In this document: positions 21,436-29,828 of the stretch, piece by piece
How the letters are laid out: the number at the start of each line of letters is the position of its first letter
How positions within the stretch are numbered: the stretch's first letter is position 1
Origin: Pseudomonas eucalypticola
GTDB taxonomy: Bacteria; Pseudomonadota; Gammaproteobacteria; Pseudomonadales; Pseudomonadaceae
Length of the DNA stretch: 64,000 nt
Reading direction: 5' to 3'
NCBI RefSeq assembly: GCF_013374995.1
Contig: NZ_CP056030.1
Coordinates: forward strand, 2,760,501 to 2,824,500
Notes under the pieces: generated by a model
Seen by the model: only the letters and a program-made list of their open reading frames with translations
Databases searched by the model: none
What the model was told of the DNA's origin: nothing
Made by a program: the position numbers and the translations under genes

Positions 21436-21996
21436 TCAGGAAAAGGGGTTGGGGCTCGCGGAGGCGGGCGGGTTCGGCAACCAGGACAGGTCGTTGAACC
21501 CGCGCAGCAGGTAGCCGCCCTTGGGAAAGGAGGCGCCTTCATAGCCAAAGTGCAGGTAGGCCAGTTCGTTGCTGTACAGGGTGTTGACCGCGTTGCCGCG
21601 CACCAGGGCGAAGAATGGTGTGTCCTGGATGTCCTGTAGGATGGCGAACTGCTTGTCGGCGTCGATCTTGCGCCAGTCGCCCCCGGCCTTCTGGTCGAGC
21701 AGGGCGATGCCTTGCCGGAGGCTGTCGGCGACGCCGGGGTCGGTGCTGGCTTTCTGGTCCAGAGCCTTGACCGGGAAGGCGTACACCGCGTCTTCCATGG
21801 TGTCGTGGGGGTAGATGCGCCGCACCATCAGCAGCAGCTTGTCGCCGCTGTCGCTGTCCAGGGTGGTCATGGGCAGGGCCCAGCTCAGGCTGGGGGCCAT
21901 CAGCGCGATGGGACCGCTGGTGAACAGCAGCGTACCGAGCAGCAGGCCGCCGCTGCCCTGAAGGAACCGGCGACGGTCGAGTGTCAGGTTACTCAT
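21436..21996 (-). CDS. Gluconate 2-dehydrogenase subunit 3 family protein, Tat-exported
   Basis: 186 residues from ATG 21996 with an AAAGGAC ribosome site. The N-terminus carries a twin-arginine signal (TLDRRRFLQGSGG followed by a hydrophobic stretch). The body matches the small subunit that co-folds with the GMC flavoprotein and carries it through the Tat pathway. It is first in a two-gene operon with the flavoprotein. The promoter region upstream holds two matching 18-base palindromes. Confidence 0.85.
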   Translation of the reverse strand: MSNLTLDRRRFLQGSGGLLLGTLLFTSGPIALMAPSLSWALPMTTLDSDSGDKLLLMVRRIYPHDTMEDAVYAFPVKALDQKASTDPGVADSLRQGIALLDQKAGGDWRKIDADKQFAILQDIQDTPFFALVRGNAVNTLYSNELAYLHFGYEGASFPKGGYLLRGFNDLSWLPNPPASASPNPFS

Positions 21997-22058
21997 GGCG
22001 ATGTCCTTTTTATTGTTGTTGTCACGCAACCCATAGTAGTAACGCCAGCTGGGGGCAG

Positions 22059-22114
22059 GTAATAGGCGCCTACTACGTCGGAATAAGCTTAGACCCGTAG
22101 TAGGTGCCTATTAC
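22059..22114. promoter_or_regulatory. Pair of 18-bp palindromic operators in a divergent promoter
   Basis: GTAATAGGCGCCTACTAC (22059-22076) and GTAGTAGGTGCCTATTAC (22097-22114) are each near-perfect palindromes of the form GTARTAGGYGCCTAYTAC, and each is close to the reverse complement of the other. Their centres are 38 bases apart. They lie between the dehydrogenase operon and the glyoxalase gene, so a dimeric regulator could control both. Confidence 0.7.
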
Positions 22115-22170
22115 CCCCGTCTGGCGCGCGCTTCCTAGAATGGGCGCACTGCCTCCCAGAGACCCCTGCC

Positions 22171-22698
22171 ATGTCCTTCATCAGCGAAAACCAGCCCGGC
22201 GTGTGCCTGGCCCCCGACGCCGAAACCCAGGCCTACGTGTTCAACCACAGCATGATCCGCGTCAAGGACCCGCAGCGGTCCCTGGATTTCTACACCCGGG
22301 TGCTGGGCATGCGCCTGCTGCGCCAGGTGGATTTTCCCGAGGCGAAGTTTTCCCTGCTGTTTCTGGCGATGACGGCCGGCGAAACCGTGCCTGAAGAGCG
22401 CGGCGCCCGCCAGGTGTACACCTTCGGTCGCCAGTCGGTGCTGGAGCTGACCCACAACTGGGGCACCGAGAGCGACGACTCCCAGTACCATAACGGCAAC
22501 CAGGACCCGCGCGGGTTCGGCCATATCTGCTTCAGCGTGCCGGACATCGAAGCCGCCTGCGCGCGGTTCGAGCGGCTGCAGATTCCCTTCGTCAAGCGGT
22601 TGGACAAGGGCATGAAGCACGTCGCGTTCATCAGTGACCCGGATGATTACTGGGTCGAGATCGTTCAGGCCGATCTGCTGGCTGATCTGGGGCAGTAA
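22171..22698 (+). CDS. gloA: Lactoylglutathione lyase (glyoxalase I)
   Basis: 175 residues with a single VOC domain pair. Metal ligands can be placed at NHSMIRV (His near 28), the Glu of LELTHNWG, the His of GFGHICFSV and the Glu of YWVEIVQ. The length and the insert TESDDSQYHNGNQDPRG belong to the long, zinc-type class rather than the short nickel-type E. coli GloA. It isomerises the hemithioacetal of methylglyoxal and glutathione to lactoylglutathione. It is divergent from the dehydrogenase operon across the paired palindromes. Confidence 0.92.
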   Translation: MSFISENQPGVCLAPDAETQAYVFNHSMIRVKDPQRSLDFYTRVLGMRLLRQVDFPEAKFSLLFLAMTAGETVPEERGARQVYTFGRQSVLELTHNWGTESDDSQYHNGNQDPRGFGHICFSVPDIEAACARFERLQIPFVKRLDKGMKHVAFISDPDDYWVEIVQADLLADLGQ

Positions 22699-22712
22699 CG
22701 CGCCGGCCCCAA

Positions 22713-22740
22713 CCCTGTGGGACCGGGCGAAGCTCGGGAA
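22713..22740. repeat. Half copy of the REP/BIME element
   Basis: CCCTGTGGGACCGGGCGAAG followed by CTCGGGAA is one arm of the element seen at 11.4 and 19.7 kb, here without its partner. It lies between the convergent gloA and glutaminase genes. Confidence 0.6.
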
Positions 22741-22761
22741 TGGAACACCACCGGCGGCGCG

Positions 22762-23670
22762 TCAGAACACCGACCAGTTGATCCGTTCGCTCAACAGCTC
22801 GAGCGCTTTCATGCCCACCAGCGAGTTGCCCGCCGGGTTGAGCTCCGGCGACCACACGCACACGGTGAACTGCCCTGGCACCACGGCGATGATGCCGCCC
22901 CCCACGCCGCTCTTGCCGGGCAAGCCGACGCGGTAGGCGAAGTTGCCGGCTTCGTCGTACAGGCCGCTGGTGGCCATGATGGAGTTCACCTGCTTGCTCT
23001 GCCGCGGCGTCAGGATCTGCTCGCCACTGTGCATGCAGAACCCATCATTGGCCAGAAAGCAGAAGGCCTTGGCCAGGTCGATGCAGTTCATGCGCAGGGC
23101 ACAGTGGCTGAAGTAGCTGCGCAGCACCGCTTCCACGTCGTTGTGGAAGTTGCCGAAGGACTGCATCAAGTACGCCATGGCGGCGTTACGGGAGCGGTGC
23201 TGGTACTCGGACTCGGCTACCTTGCCGTCCACCAGCACATGGGGGTTGCCGGACAGCCTGCGCACGAAGTCGCGCATCGACAGCGCTGGCGCGGCGAAGC
23301 GCGACTGATTGATGTCGCAGATCACCAAGGCGCCGGCGTTGATGAACGGGTTGCGCGGCCGGCCACGCTCGAACTCCAGTTGCACCAGCGAATTGAACGG
23401 CTGCCCCGAAGGCTCGTGGCCCAGGCGCTCCCAGATGGCCTCGCCTGAATGACCGATGGCCTGCACCAGGCTGAATACCTTGGAAATGCTCTGCACCGAA
23501 AACGGCGTGCGAGCGTCGCCGGCGCTGTACAGGCTGCCGTCATTGCCGTACACCGCGATACCCAATTGCCGGGGTGGCACGTCAGCCAATGCCGGAATGT
23601 AGTCGGCAACCTTGCCTTGGCCAATCAGCGGGCGTACTTCGTCGAGGATCTGGTTCAGCAGAGCTTGCAT
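22762..23670 (-). CDS. glsA: Glutaminase (serine-dependent, GlsA/GlsB type)
   Basis: 302 residues, the normal length. The catalytic S-x-x-K is in [10 protein letters not shown] near residue 62. Other conserved parts are [59 protein letters not shown] and the C-terminal [13 protein letters not shown]. It hydrolyses glutamine to glutamate and ammonia in the cytoplasm. It is transcribed alone; the gene 80 bases upstream is divergent. Confidence 0.95.
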   Translation of the reverse strand: MQALLNQILDEVRPLIGQGKVADYIPALADVPPRQLGIAVYGNDGSLYSAGDARTPFSVQSISKVFSLVQAIGHSGEAIWERLGHEPSGQPFNSLVQLEFERGRPRNPFINAGALVICDINQSRFAAPALSMRDFVRRLSGNPHVLVDGKVAESEYQHRSRNAAMAYLMQSFGNFHNDVEAVLRSYFSHCALRMNCIDLAKAFCFLANDGFCMHSGEQILTPRQSKQVNSIMATSGLYDEAGNFAYRVGLPGKSGVGGGIIAVVPGQFTVCVWSPELNPAGNSLVGMKALELLSERINWSVF

Positions 23671-23750
23671 GGGCGGGCCTGTGGTAAGGGTGGCTGTTGC
23701 CTAGACGTCGGCGGGCCGCCCGGCATCACACCGGTGTATGATGGCGGCTC

Positions 23751-24458
23751 ATGAACCGGAGCCAGCCCATCGCGATGCCCAGTATCACCCTGTTCCAGAG
23801 CCCACCGCCCGAGTCGTTCCAGAGCCAGATCCAGCAATTGGTGATCGACAACCTCACCACCATCAGCCAGGTGGCGCTACCGGCGTCCAACCGGCTGTAC
23901 CCCTTGTACCAATACGGCGTGGGCTATGAGGTGCATCTGTACCTGCAGGCCATGGACGGTTCGCGTGGTTTCCCGGTGGAAGTGGTGGCGGCGCTGGATG
24001 ACGATGACCCCTCGCAGGTGCTGGGGTTCGTGCTTTACCTGCCACTGACCAACGACCCCCAGGCGTGCACGCTGCTTTACCTGGCGGTGCAGGAAGGCCA
24101 TCGCCGACAGGGTATCGCCCGGGCGATGCTGGCCAAGGTACTGGAGCGCTACCCTCATGCGGAAATGGGGTGCACGGTTAGCCAGGTGGCGTGCGCCCAA
24201 GCCCTGGGCTTCCAGGTGCTGGGCACCCGCGGTTCACAGGTGTTGATGAATACCCGCGACCACGCCAGTGCCGGCCTGACCCCGGTGCTGGATACGGCGC
24301 CCATCTACCGCTCGGTAGAGGTCCGGCAGATTCACGCCTACTTGCTCAAGCAGCACGGCGAGCAGGCCATGGTCAATGCCGAACGGCAGCGTGACCGCCA
24401 CCTGGACCAGTTGACGAAAGACGCCCAGGCATTCGTCAAGGTGCACCTGGGGCGCTGA
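23751..24458 (+). CDS. GNAT-family N-acetyltransferase
   Basis: 235 residues from ATG 23751 (an ATG at 23775 is a possible shorter start). The acetyl-CoA-binding signature is LYLAVQEGHRRQGIARAML near residue 110-128, with the preceding beta strand VLGFVLYLPL. A C-terminal helical extension of about 60 residues (VRQIHAYLLKQHGEQAMVNAE) goes beyond the minimal GNAT fold. The acceptor substrate is unknown. Confidence 0.8.
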   Translation: MNRSQPIAMPSITLFQSPPPESFQSQIQQLVIDNLTTISQVALPASNRLYPLYQYGVGYEVHLYLQAMDGSRGFPVEVVAALDDDDPSQVLGFVLYLPLTNDPQACTLLYLAVQEGHRRQGIARAMLAKVLERYPHAEMGCTVSQVACAQALGFQVLGTRGSQVLMNTRDHASAGLTPVLDTAPIYRSVEVRQIHAYLLKQHGEQAMVNAERQRDRHLDQLTKDAQAFVKVHLGR

Positions 24459-24493
24459 GCCGCGCTTTTGGAGGCCATCCAGCGAGGAATGAA

Positions 24494-24709
24494 ATGAACA
24501 TGGAGGGACACCAGGCGCGCCTTCGCGCGCACTTGGTCGAGCTGCTCAAGGTCGACCCGCGCCTGGATGCGGTGTATGCGCTGGCGGGCGATTTTCCGCC
24601 ATGGGTACGCGAGCCTGGTTTCGCCGGGCTGGCCCGCATCGTCTGCGGCCAGCAAGTATCGGTGGCCAGCGCCGACGCCACCACGCCAGGCGTTACCGCT
24701 GTAGCCTGA
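24494..24709 (+). pseudogene. Truncated DNA-3-methyladenine glycosylase (AlkA-type)
   Basis: The 71 residues include DFPPWVREPGFAGLARIVCG and QQVSVASADA, which resemble the N-terminal part of short AlkA-family base-excision glycosylases (about 200 residues). The similarity stops abruptly after QQVSVASADA. The reading frame then closes 17 bases inside the 3' end of the convergent MFS gene. The helix-hairpin-helix and catalytic Asp part is missing. This looks like a deletion remnant joined to the MFS/LysR block. It follows the acetyltransferase gene by 35 bases. Confidence 0.6.
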
Positions 24710-25880
24710 GGCTGGCCAGGGCCAGCAGCGCCAAGGTGGCGATCAGCGCGGCCAGTACGGTAACGCCAGCGCTGATGCCGTGCACATCGATCAAGTAGCC
24801 GGCCACTACCGGCAGCGCGCCGGCGGGCACATAGCCGCCCATGTTGAATACGCCGTTGGCTTCGGCGCGCCGGGCCGCTGGCACATGCAGGGCGATCAGG
24901 CTCAGCCCGCCCAGTTGCCCCGTGCCCTGGCCGGCGCCGGCCAGCAGCGCCGAAACCACCAGCCACGCTACCGACTGGTCCTGCAACGCCAACCACAGGG
25001 TGGCCATGGACAGTACGGTGGCAAGACCGCTGAGCACGAAAATACGCGTGACCGCCAAGCGCTGCACCAGCAGCTGCACGGCCACCCCTACCATGAACAT
25101 CGCAAACGCGGTGGCGCCGGCGATCAGCGGACTGCTGACGTGCACAAAGCTGGCGAACAGGCTGGGGCCCAGGCTGAGCACGAACGACGTCGAGGTGATA
25201 CCCGGCCCGAAGAAGGCGATGCCGCGCAGTACATGGCCAACACTGTCGCGCGGTACCGAGGGCAGCCGCAGCCTCAAGGCGCCCGACGCCCGCGGTTGTG
25301 CAGGCTGTGCCAGCACCACGCCCAGTGCCAGGGCCAGCAGCGCCAGTTCCAGGTTGAAGACGATGGCCACCGGATGCTCGCTGAACAGCGCGATGAGCCC
25401 CGCCAGCAACGGGCCGGTGCCAGCGCCCAGGACCATGGCCACCGAGGCCAGCAAGGAGGCCTGGCGCTTGCGGGTGTCGGCGGCCTGGTCGACCACGTTG
25501 GCCATGCCGGCGGACACGATGATGCCCACCGCAATGCCGGTGAGCAGCCGCGCGAGCATCAGCACCGGGACGTTGTTGGCGACCTGAAACAGCACGGCGG
25601 CGCTCATCGCCAGGCCCAGGGCCGGCACCAGCAAGGCCTTGCGACCAAAGTGGTCGGCCAGTTGGCCGGCCACCAGCAGCGTGCCGAGCAGGCCCAGGAT
25701 GTAGCAGGTGAAGACAGTCGCCAGGGTGGCGGCGCTGAAGCCCATCTGTTGTTGCCAGTGGCCGTACAGGGGCGTGGCGGCATTAGAGAGGATGAACACC
25801 GCCGTCACGACCCAGGCGGCGCGCAGCACCGGCAGGGAGGAAGATGGGGTGGCCGTGAGGGCCGAAGGGGAAGAGGTCAT
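24693..25880 (-). CDS. MFS transporter (drug:H+ antiporter type)
   Basis: 395 residues from ATG 25880 (MTSSPSALTA); an upstream extension lacks transporter features. The protein has twelve predicted helices, with the MFS loop motif GQLADHFGRKALL between helices 2 and 3 and a GLSLIALHVPAARRAEANGVFN segment late in the chain. Substrate is unknown; exporters of this kind handle sugars or drugs. The LysR gene directly upstream on the same strand is the likely regulator. Its 3' end overlaps the truncated glycosylase. Confidence 0.8.
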   Translation of the reverse strand: MTSSPSALTATPSSSLPVLRAAWVVTAVFILSNAATPLYGHWQQQMGFSAATLATVFTCYILGLLGTLLVAGQLADHFGRKALLVPALGLAMSAAVLFQVANNVPVLMLARLLTGIAVGIIVSAGMANVVDQAADTRKRQASLLASVAMVLGAGTGPLLAGLIALFSEHPVAIVFNLELALLALALGVVLAQPAQPRASGALRLRLPSVPRDSVGHVLRGIAFFGPGITSTSFVLSLGPSLFASFVHVSSPLIAGATAFAMFMVGVAVQLLVQRLAVTRIFVLSGLATVLSMATLWLALQDQSVAWLVVSALLAGAGQGTGQLGGLSLIALHVPAARRAEANGVFNMGGYVPAGALPVVAGYLIDVHGISAGVTVLAALIATLALLALASLRLQR

Positions 25881-26021
25881 GGGCGGGGTGCCATTGCAAT
25901 CAATCGAGGGGCGTGATGCTAGTGCGGGCAGGCGCGGGTTTGAATTCCCCACGGGCGCAGGCCGCTTGTGCAAAAATTCACACCTCGCTTCAAGAGCGGG
26001 CGTTTGCGCCAGGAAACGGGG

Positions 26022-26864
26022 TCAGGCCGAGGTGACGCAGTCGGCGATAAAGTCCATCACGGTCCGAATGGGGGCCGCGTTGCGCACGTCTTCGTGCACC
26101 GCCAACCAGACTTGGCGCACCAGGCAGGGGCCGGCCGGGTCCAGCAACTGCAAGGGGTGCTGCGCGGCCATGAAGGCTGGCAGCGATACCACGCCGGCAC
26201 CCCCGGCGGCGGCGATCGCCTGGATGCGCAGGTCGTTGCTGGTGAGCGCAAGGGGGCGGCCGGCGGCTTGCTGCAACAGCCAGTCCTGCTGCACCGAGCC
26301 TTCCATGCTCTCGTCGTAGCCGATGAAGCTGTAGTCGGTAGTGCGCGCGAGGTAGTCGGGGCTGGCGTACAGGCGAAACTCCAGGTGCCCCAGGCGCCGG
26401 GCCACCAGCGTCGGCTCACTGGGCCGTGCCAGGCTGACGGTGATATCGGCTTCGCGGCGCGTGAGCGAGGCGCGGGACTTGGTCCCCACCAGGCGCACCT
26501 TCAACAGCGGATGGCGCTGCATCAGCGTACCCAGGTGGGGGGCCAGCAGGGTGCCCGCCAGCGCAGGTGGCGACGACACCACCACCTCGCCCTGCACCTG
26601 GTCCTGCTCGCCACCGGCGAAGCGTTCCAGGGCAAACGAGGCCAGGTTCATCTGTTCGCCGAACGTCGTCACCCGCTTGCCCTCTTCGGTCAACACGTAG
26701 GCGCGTTGGCGCCGGTCCACCAGCTTGAGGCCCAGTGCCGCTTCCAGCGCCGCGATGCGACGCGCCACGGTGGCGTGGTCGACCCGCAGCACCTTGGCCG
26801 CCGCCGACAGCGAACCGGCCTGGGCGAACAGGCAGAAATAGCGGAGGTCTTCCCAGTCGAACAT
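26022..26864 (-). CDS. LysR-family transcriptional regulator
   Basis: 280 residues. The N-terminal winged helix-turn-helix (WEDLRYFCLFAQAGSLSAAAKVLRVDHATVARRIAALEAALG, given here only by its ends WEDLRYF and LEAALG) is typical. The effector-binding domain runs from about residue 90 (VVVSSPPALAGTLLAP). The HATVARRI recognition helix puts it with the LysR subgroup that often regulates an adjacent transporter or dehydrogenase. It is 141 bases upstream of the MFS gene on the same strand. Confidence 0.85.
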   Translation of the reverse strand: MFDWEDLRYFCLFAQAGSLSAAAKVLRVDHATVARRIAALEAALGLKLVDRRQRAYVLTEEGKRVTTFGEQMNLASFALERFAGGEQDQVQGEVVVSSPPALAGTLLAPHLGTLMQRHPLLKVRLVGTKSRASLTRREADITVSLARPSEPTLVARRLGHLEFRLYASPDYLARTTDYSFIGYDESMEGSVQQDWLLQQAAGRPLALTSNDLRIQAIAAAGGAGVVSLPAFMAAQHPLQLLDPAGPCLVRQVWLAVHEDVRNAAPIRTVMDFIADCVTSA

Positions 26865-26925
26865 GATGTATCCCGTGCAGAGCGAGCAGGGATGATAGCG
26901 CCCCGAGGGGCGCAGCGCACGGGCA

Positions 26926-26953
26926 GGAGCTGGCGTGCCGACAGGCCAGCTCC
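26926..26953. terminator. Hairpin at the 3' end of the broken receptor gene
   Basis: Nine-base perfect arms GGAGCTGGC and GCCAGCTCC surround a ten-base loop, 25 bases beyond the receptor's stop. No clear T-run is seen on the minus strand, so efficiency is uncertain. Confidence 0.5.
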
Positions 26954-26977
26954 CGAGGAGGCAGGGTTATCGCAGGG

Positions 26978-29099
26978 TCAGTATTTCCAGGTCACCGAGG
27001 CCATCACGTTGCGTGGGTCGCCGTAGTTGCTCTGGGCGTAGCGCACCGTTTGCAGGTACTTGCGGTCGGTCAGGTTGTTGACGTTGACCTGGGTGCTCCA
27101 GTGGCTGTCGATGTCGTACTTGCCCATCAGGCCCACCAGCGCATAGGCGCCCTGGTCGGCGAGGGGGGTGTCGTCGTTGGCGATCTTGCTCTGCCAGGTC
27201 AGGTTGGCACCGACCTTGAACTGCGGAGCCATCGGCAGCTGGTACGTCACTGAGCCATTCATCTGGTGGCGAGGAATGAAGCGGCGGGCGCGGCTGTCGT
27301 CGGCATCGGTGATGTACACGTAGGTGTAGCCACCGCTGACCTGCAGGCCGGGTGCCAGTTCGCCAGTGGCTTGCAGCTCCAGGCCGTCGCTCTTGTAGGA
27401 CATGCCGTTGTAAAGATAACCGCCCAGGCTGGCGTCATAGCCGGCATAGGTGGCCACGTTGTCCTGCTTGGTGTGGAACACGGCGGCCGAAACGTCCAGC
27501 TTGTTATCCAGCAATTGGCCCTTGATGCCCGCTTCGTAGCTCTTGCCCTGCAAGGGGTCCAGCACCTTGCCCTGGGGGTTCAGGGAATACTGCGGGTTGA
27601 AGATCTCGGTATAGCTGGCGTAGAGCGCATACTGCGGGGTCAGGTCATAGACCAGGCCCGCGTATGGGGTCACCTTGCCATGGATGCGCACATCGCGCGG
27701 GCTGTCGTAGCTATCGCCATCGCTGTCGGCGCTGAGCATCCGCGCACCGGTGATCAGGTGCAGGTCATCGGCCAGGCTCCAGCGTGCCCCGGCGTACAGG
27801 CTCTTCTGCCGGTCGACGTAGTTGGACGTTGCGGCGGCGCTGGCGATGTCCCAGTCGGTGGTGCGCGGAATGCTGCCGTTCAGGGCATCTTGCAACGACA
27901 CCGGGGTGTAATACGACGATTCGCCGTACAGGGAGGTTTCCTGGTTGTGCGAGCGCGCCACGTTGGCGCCGAAGGTGAACTGATGCTCGCGGCCGAACAG
28001 GGTGAGCGGGCCGCTGAACGATACGTCGCCGTCCAACTCGCGGTTGTCGTCCTTGTACTTGGAGGGGAGGCCCGTGTAGCCAGTGGTCGAAGTGGCATCG
28101 CTGTAGATGTAGAACATCTCCGTGTCTTCACGGTGTTCCATGCCGGTCAGGGTGACCGTGGACTTCCAGTCATTGGCGAACTGGTGCTGCCACTCGGCGA
28201 AGGCACGGGTGGTGTGCACGTTCCAGTACACCCACGGCTGCGAGATGTTGCTGGACCGGCTGCTGTAGTGAATGGCGTTGCCATTGGCGTCCACCAGCGG
28301 CAGCGCGCCCCAGCTGGAGCCGTTGGCGTTGGTTTTCTGGTCTTCGTAGCCGACGGTGAGGGTGTCGCTATCGGTCAGGTCGAACGCCAGCGTGCCGGCG
28401 AACACGTTCTTCTCCCGGGCGTAGCGGTCCAGGTAGGCGTTGCCTTTTTCATAGGCGTAGACCAGGCGACCGCGCACGTTGCCGGTCTCGGTCAGCGGGC
28501 CTGACACGTCGATGTCCACTCGCCGGTCGTCCCAGGAACCACCGCTCAGGGTAACCGACGCCTGCGGGTCATAGGTCGGGCGCTTGCGCACGAAGTTGAC
28601 CGTGGCCGATGGGTTGCCGTTGCCGGTCATCAAGCCGTTGGCGCCGTGCAGGATGTCTACCTGCTCGTAAGGCGCCATGTCATAGTCGCCCACCAGCAGG
28701 CCATTGGTCAGGGGCATGCCCATGCCGTCATACTGGAAGTTGGTGATATCGAAACCGCGGGCGGTGAAATAGGTGCGGTCAGTTTCGACTTTCTGCACAT
28801 TGACGCCCGGGGTATTGCTCAGCACATCACGGATGCTGTTGAGCTTGAAGTCGTAGCTGCTCACGCTTGACCTCGGTCACCCCCTGCGGGGTCTGCTGCG
28901 CGGTGAGGTTCAAGCGCGTGGTGGTGCTGTTGGGTTTACCCTGGTAGCCCGGTGTCGGCGCGTCGTCCTGAGCGTCGGCGGTGGTGCTGATGGTGGTGGA
29001 AGGAAGGTTCAGCGTGCTGTCCTGAGCATACGCGTGGTTAAGGATACCCAGGGCGATCAGCGATAAAGCCGATACGGCCAGGGGAGAGGGTTTACGCAT
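26978..29099 (-). pseudogene. TonB-dependent siderophore receptor with a frameshift near its start
   Basis: ATG 29099 opens a good signal peptide (MRKPSPLAVSALSLIALGIL...AYAQ) and about 75 mature residues up to TPQGVTEVKREQL. That frame then ends near 28827. The rest of the receptor continues in another frame from about 28860 (SYDFKLNSIRDVLSNTPGVN) through plug motifs YFTARGFDITNFQYDG and GNPSATVNFVRKRP to the barrel end ASVTWKY. Joined, the protein would have about 700 residues, normal for an FhuE/FpvA-type receptor without STN domain. The break looks like a small deletion between CAGCT repeats. Unless the sequence is wrong here, no exported receptor can be made. A Fur-like site lies upstream. 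Confidence 0.8.
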
Positions 29100-29163
29100 G
29101 GACGACGATTGCTCCTACGGTTTTTCTAAGTGATATTGTGTCTCAATCATGCCAGCGGTCACA

Positions 29164-29182
29164 AATGGTAATCAATATCATC
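29164..29182. promoter_or_regulatory. Fur box between receptor and thioredoxin-like gene
   Basis: AATGGTAATCAATATCATC matches the 19-base Fur consensus GATAATGATAATCATTATC at most positions. It is 65 bases from the receptor start and 47 bases from the divergent thioredoxin-like start, so iron may control both genes. Confidence 0.65.
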
Positions 29183-29228
29183 CAAAGACTTTGTTGACTT
29201 ATTTTTCACATCTGTTCAGGAACGGTTC

Positions 29229-29738
29229 ATGAGCGGCTATCGCGAGTTGTTTGAGAAGGGCATGGGGTTCGCGGCGTTCGTCGCCACGGGGCTGGATGCC
29301 GAGCAGGAAGGGGTGTCGCGCGCTGAGCAGCGCATGGCTGCCACTGGCTTCAGCGAGGCGACGCGCCAGCGCATGGCCGCCGTCGCACGCGACTATTACT
29401 TGCTGGCGGCGGGCGAAATGTGGTGTCCGGACTGCCAGGTGAACCTGGTGGCGCTCGAAGCCCTATGCGCGGCTCAGCCCCGAGTGCGCCTGGCGGTCAT
29501 CAGCAAGGCCCGCGCCGAGCAGCAGTTGCGCGACCGGTTGGGCCTGCCCAAAGTGTCCATTCCGCTGGTGGTGGTGCTGGATGCTGGGTTTGAACCGATC
29601 GGTTTATTCATTGAGCGCCCGCAGGCAGTCATCCAGGGTGATGAGCAAACGCTGGCCGCGTACAAGGCCGCCCAGATGCTCGACGCCACATTGACCGATG
29701 TGCTAACGATCATAGAAAGCAGCAACACAAGCCGATAA
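29229..29738 (+). CDS. Thioredoxin-family protein
   Basis: 169 residues, no signal peptide. The redox motif WCPDC is near residue 66 in GEMWCPDCQVNLVAL, and the cis-proline is probably in VSIPLVVVLD. The 60-residue N-terminal helical part (EGVSRAEQRMAATGFSEATRQRM) is longer than in plain thioredoxin and fits the thioredoxin-fold proteins seen next to iron-uptake genes. It probably acts as a cytoplasmic disulfide reductase. Divergent arrangement around a Fur box suggests induction under iron limitation. Confidence 0.75.
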   Translation: MSGYRELFEKGMGFAAFVATGLDAEQEGVSRAEQRMAATGFSEATRQRMAAVARDYYLLAAGEMWCPDCQVNLVALEALCAAQPRVRLAVISKARAEQQLRDRLGLPKVSIPLVVVLDAGFEPIGLFIERPQAVIQGDEQTLAAYKAAQMLDATLTDVLTIIESSNTSR

Positions 29739-29828
29739 CCCGGCAAACGTAGGGGAAAAGCCGCCAGACGGTCTCACCTTGGGCAAAAGCTCGCCGATAC
29801 TCTCCCTACCACATGGAGGTCGTCGGTT

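Noticed and set aside
20145..21497. 450-codon frame opposite the GMC dehydrogenase
   Set aside because: Shadow of a clear flavoprotein gene; low-complexity product.
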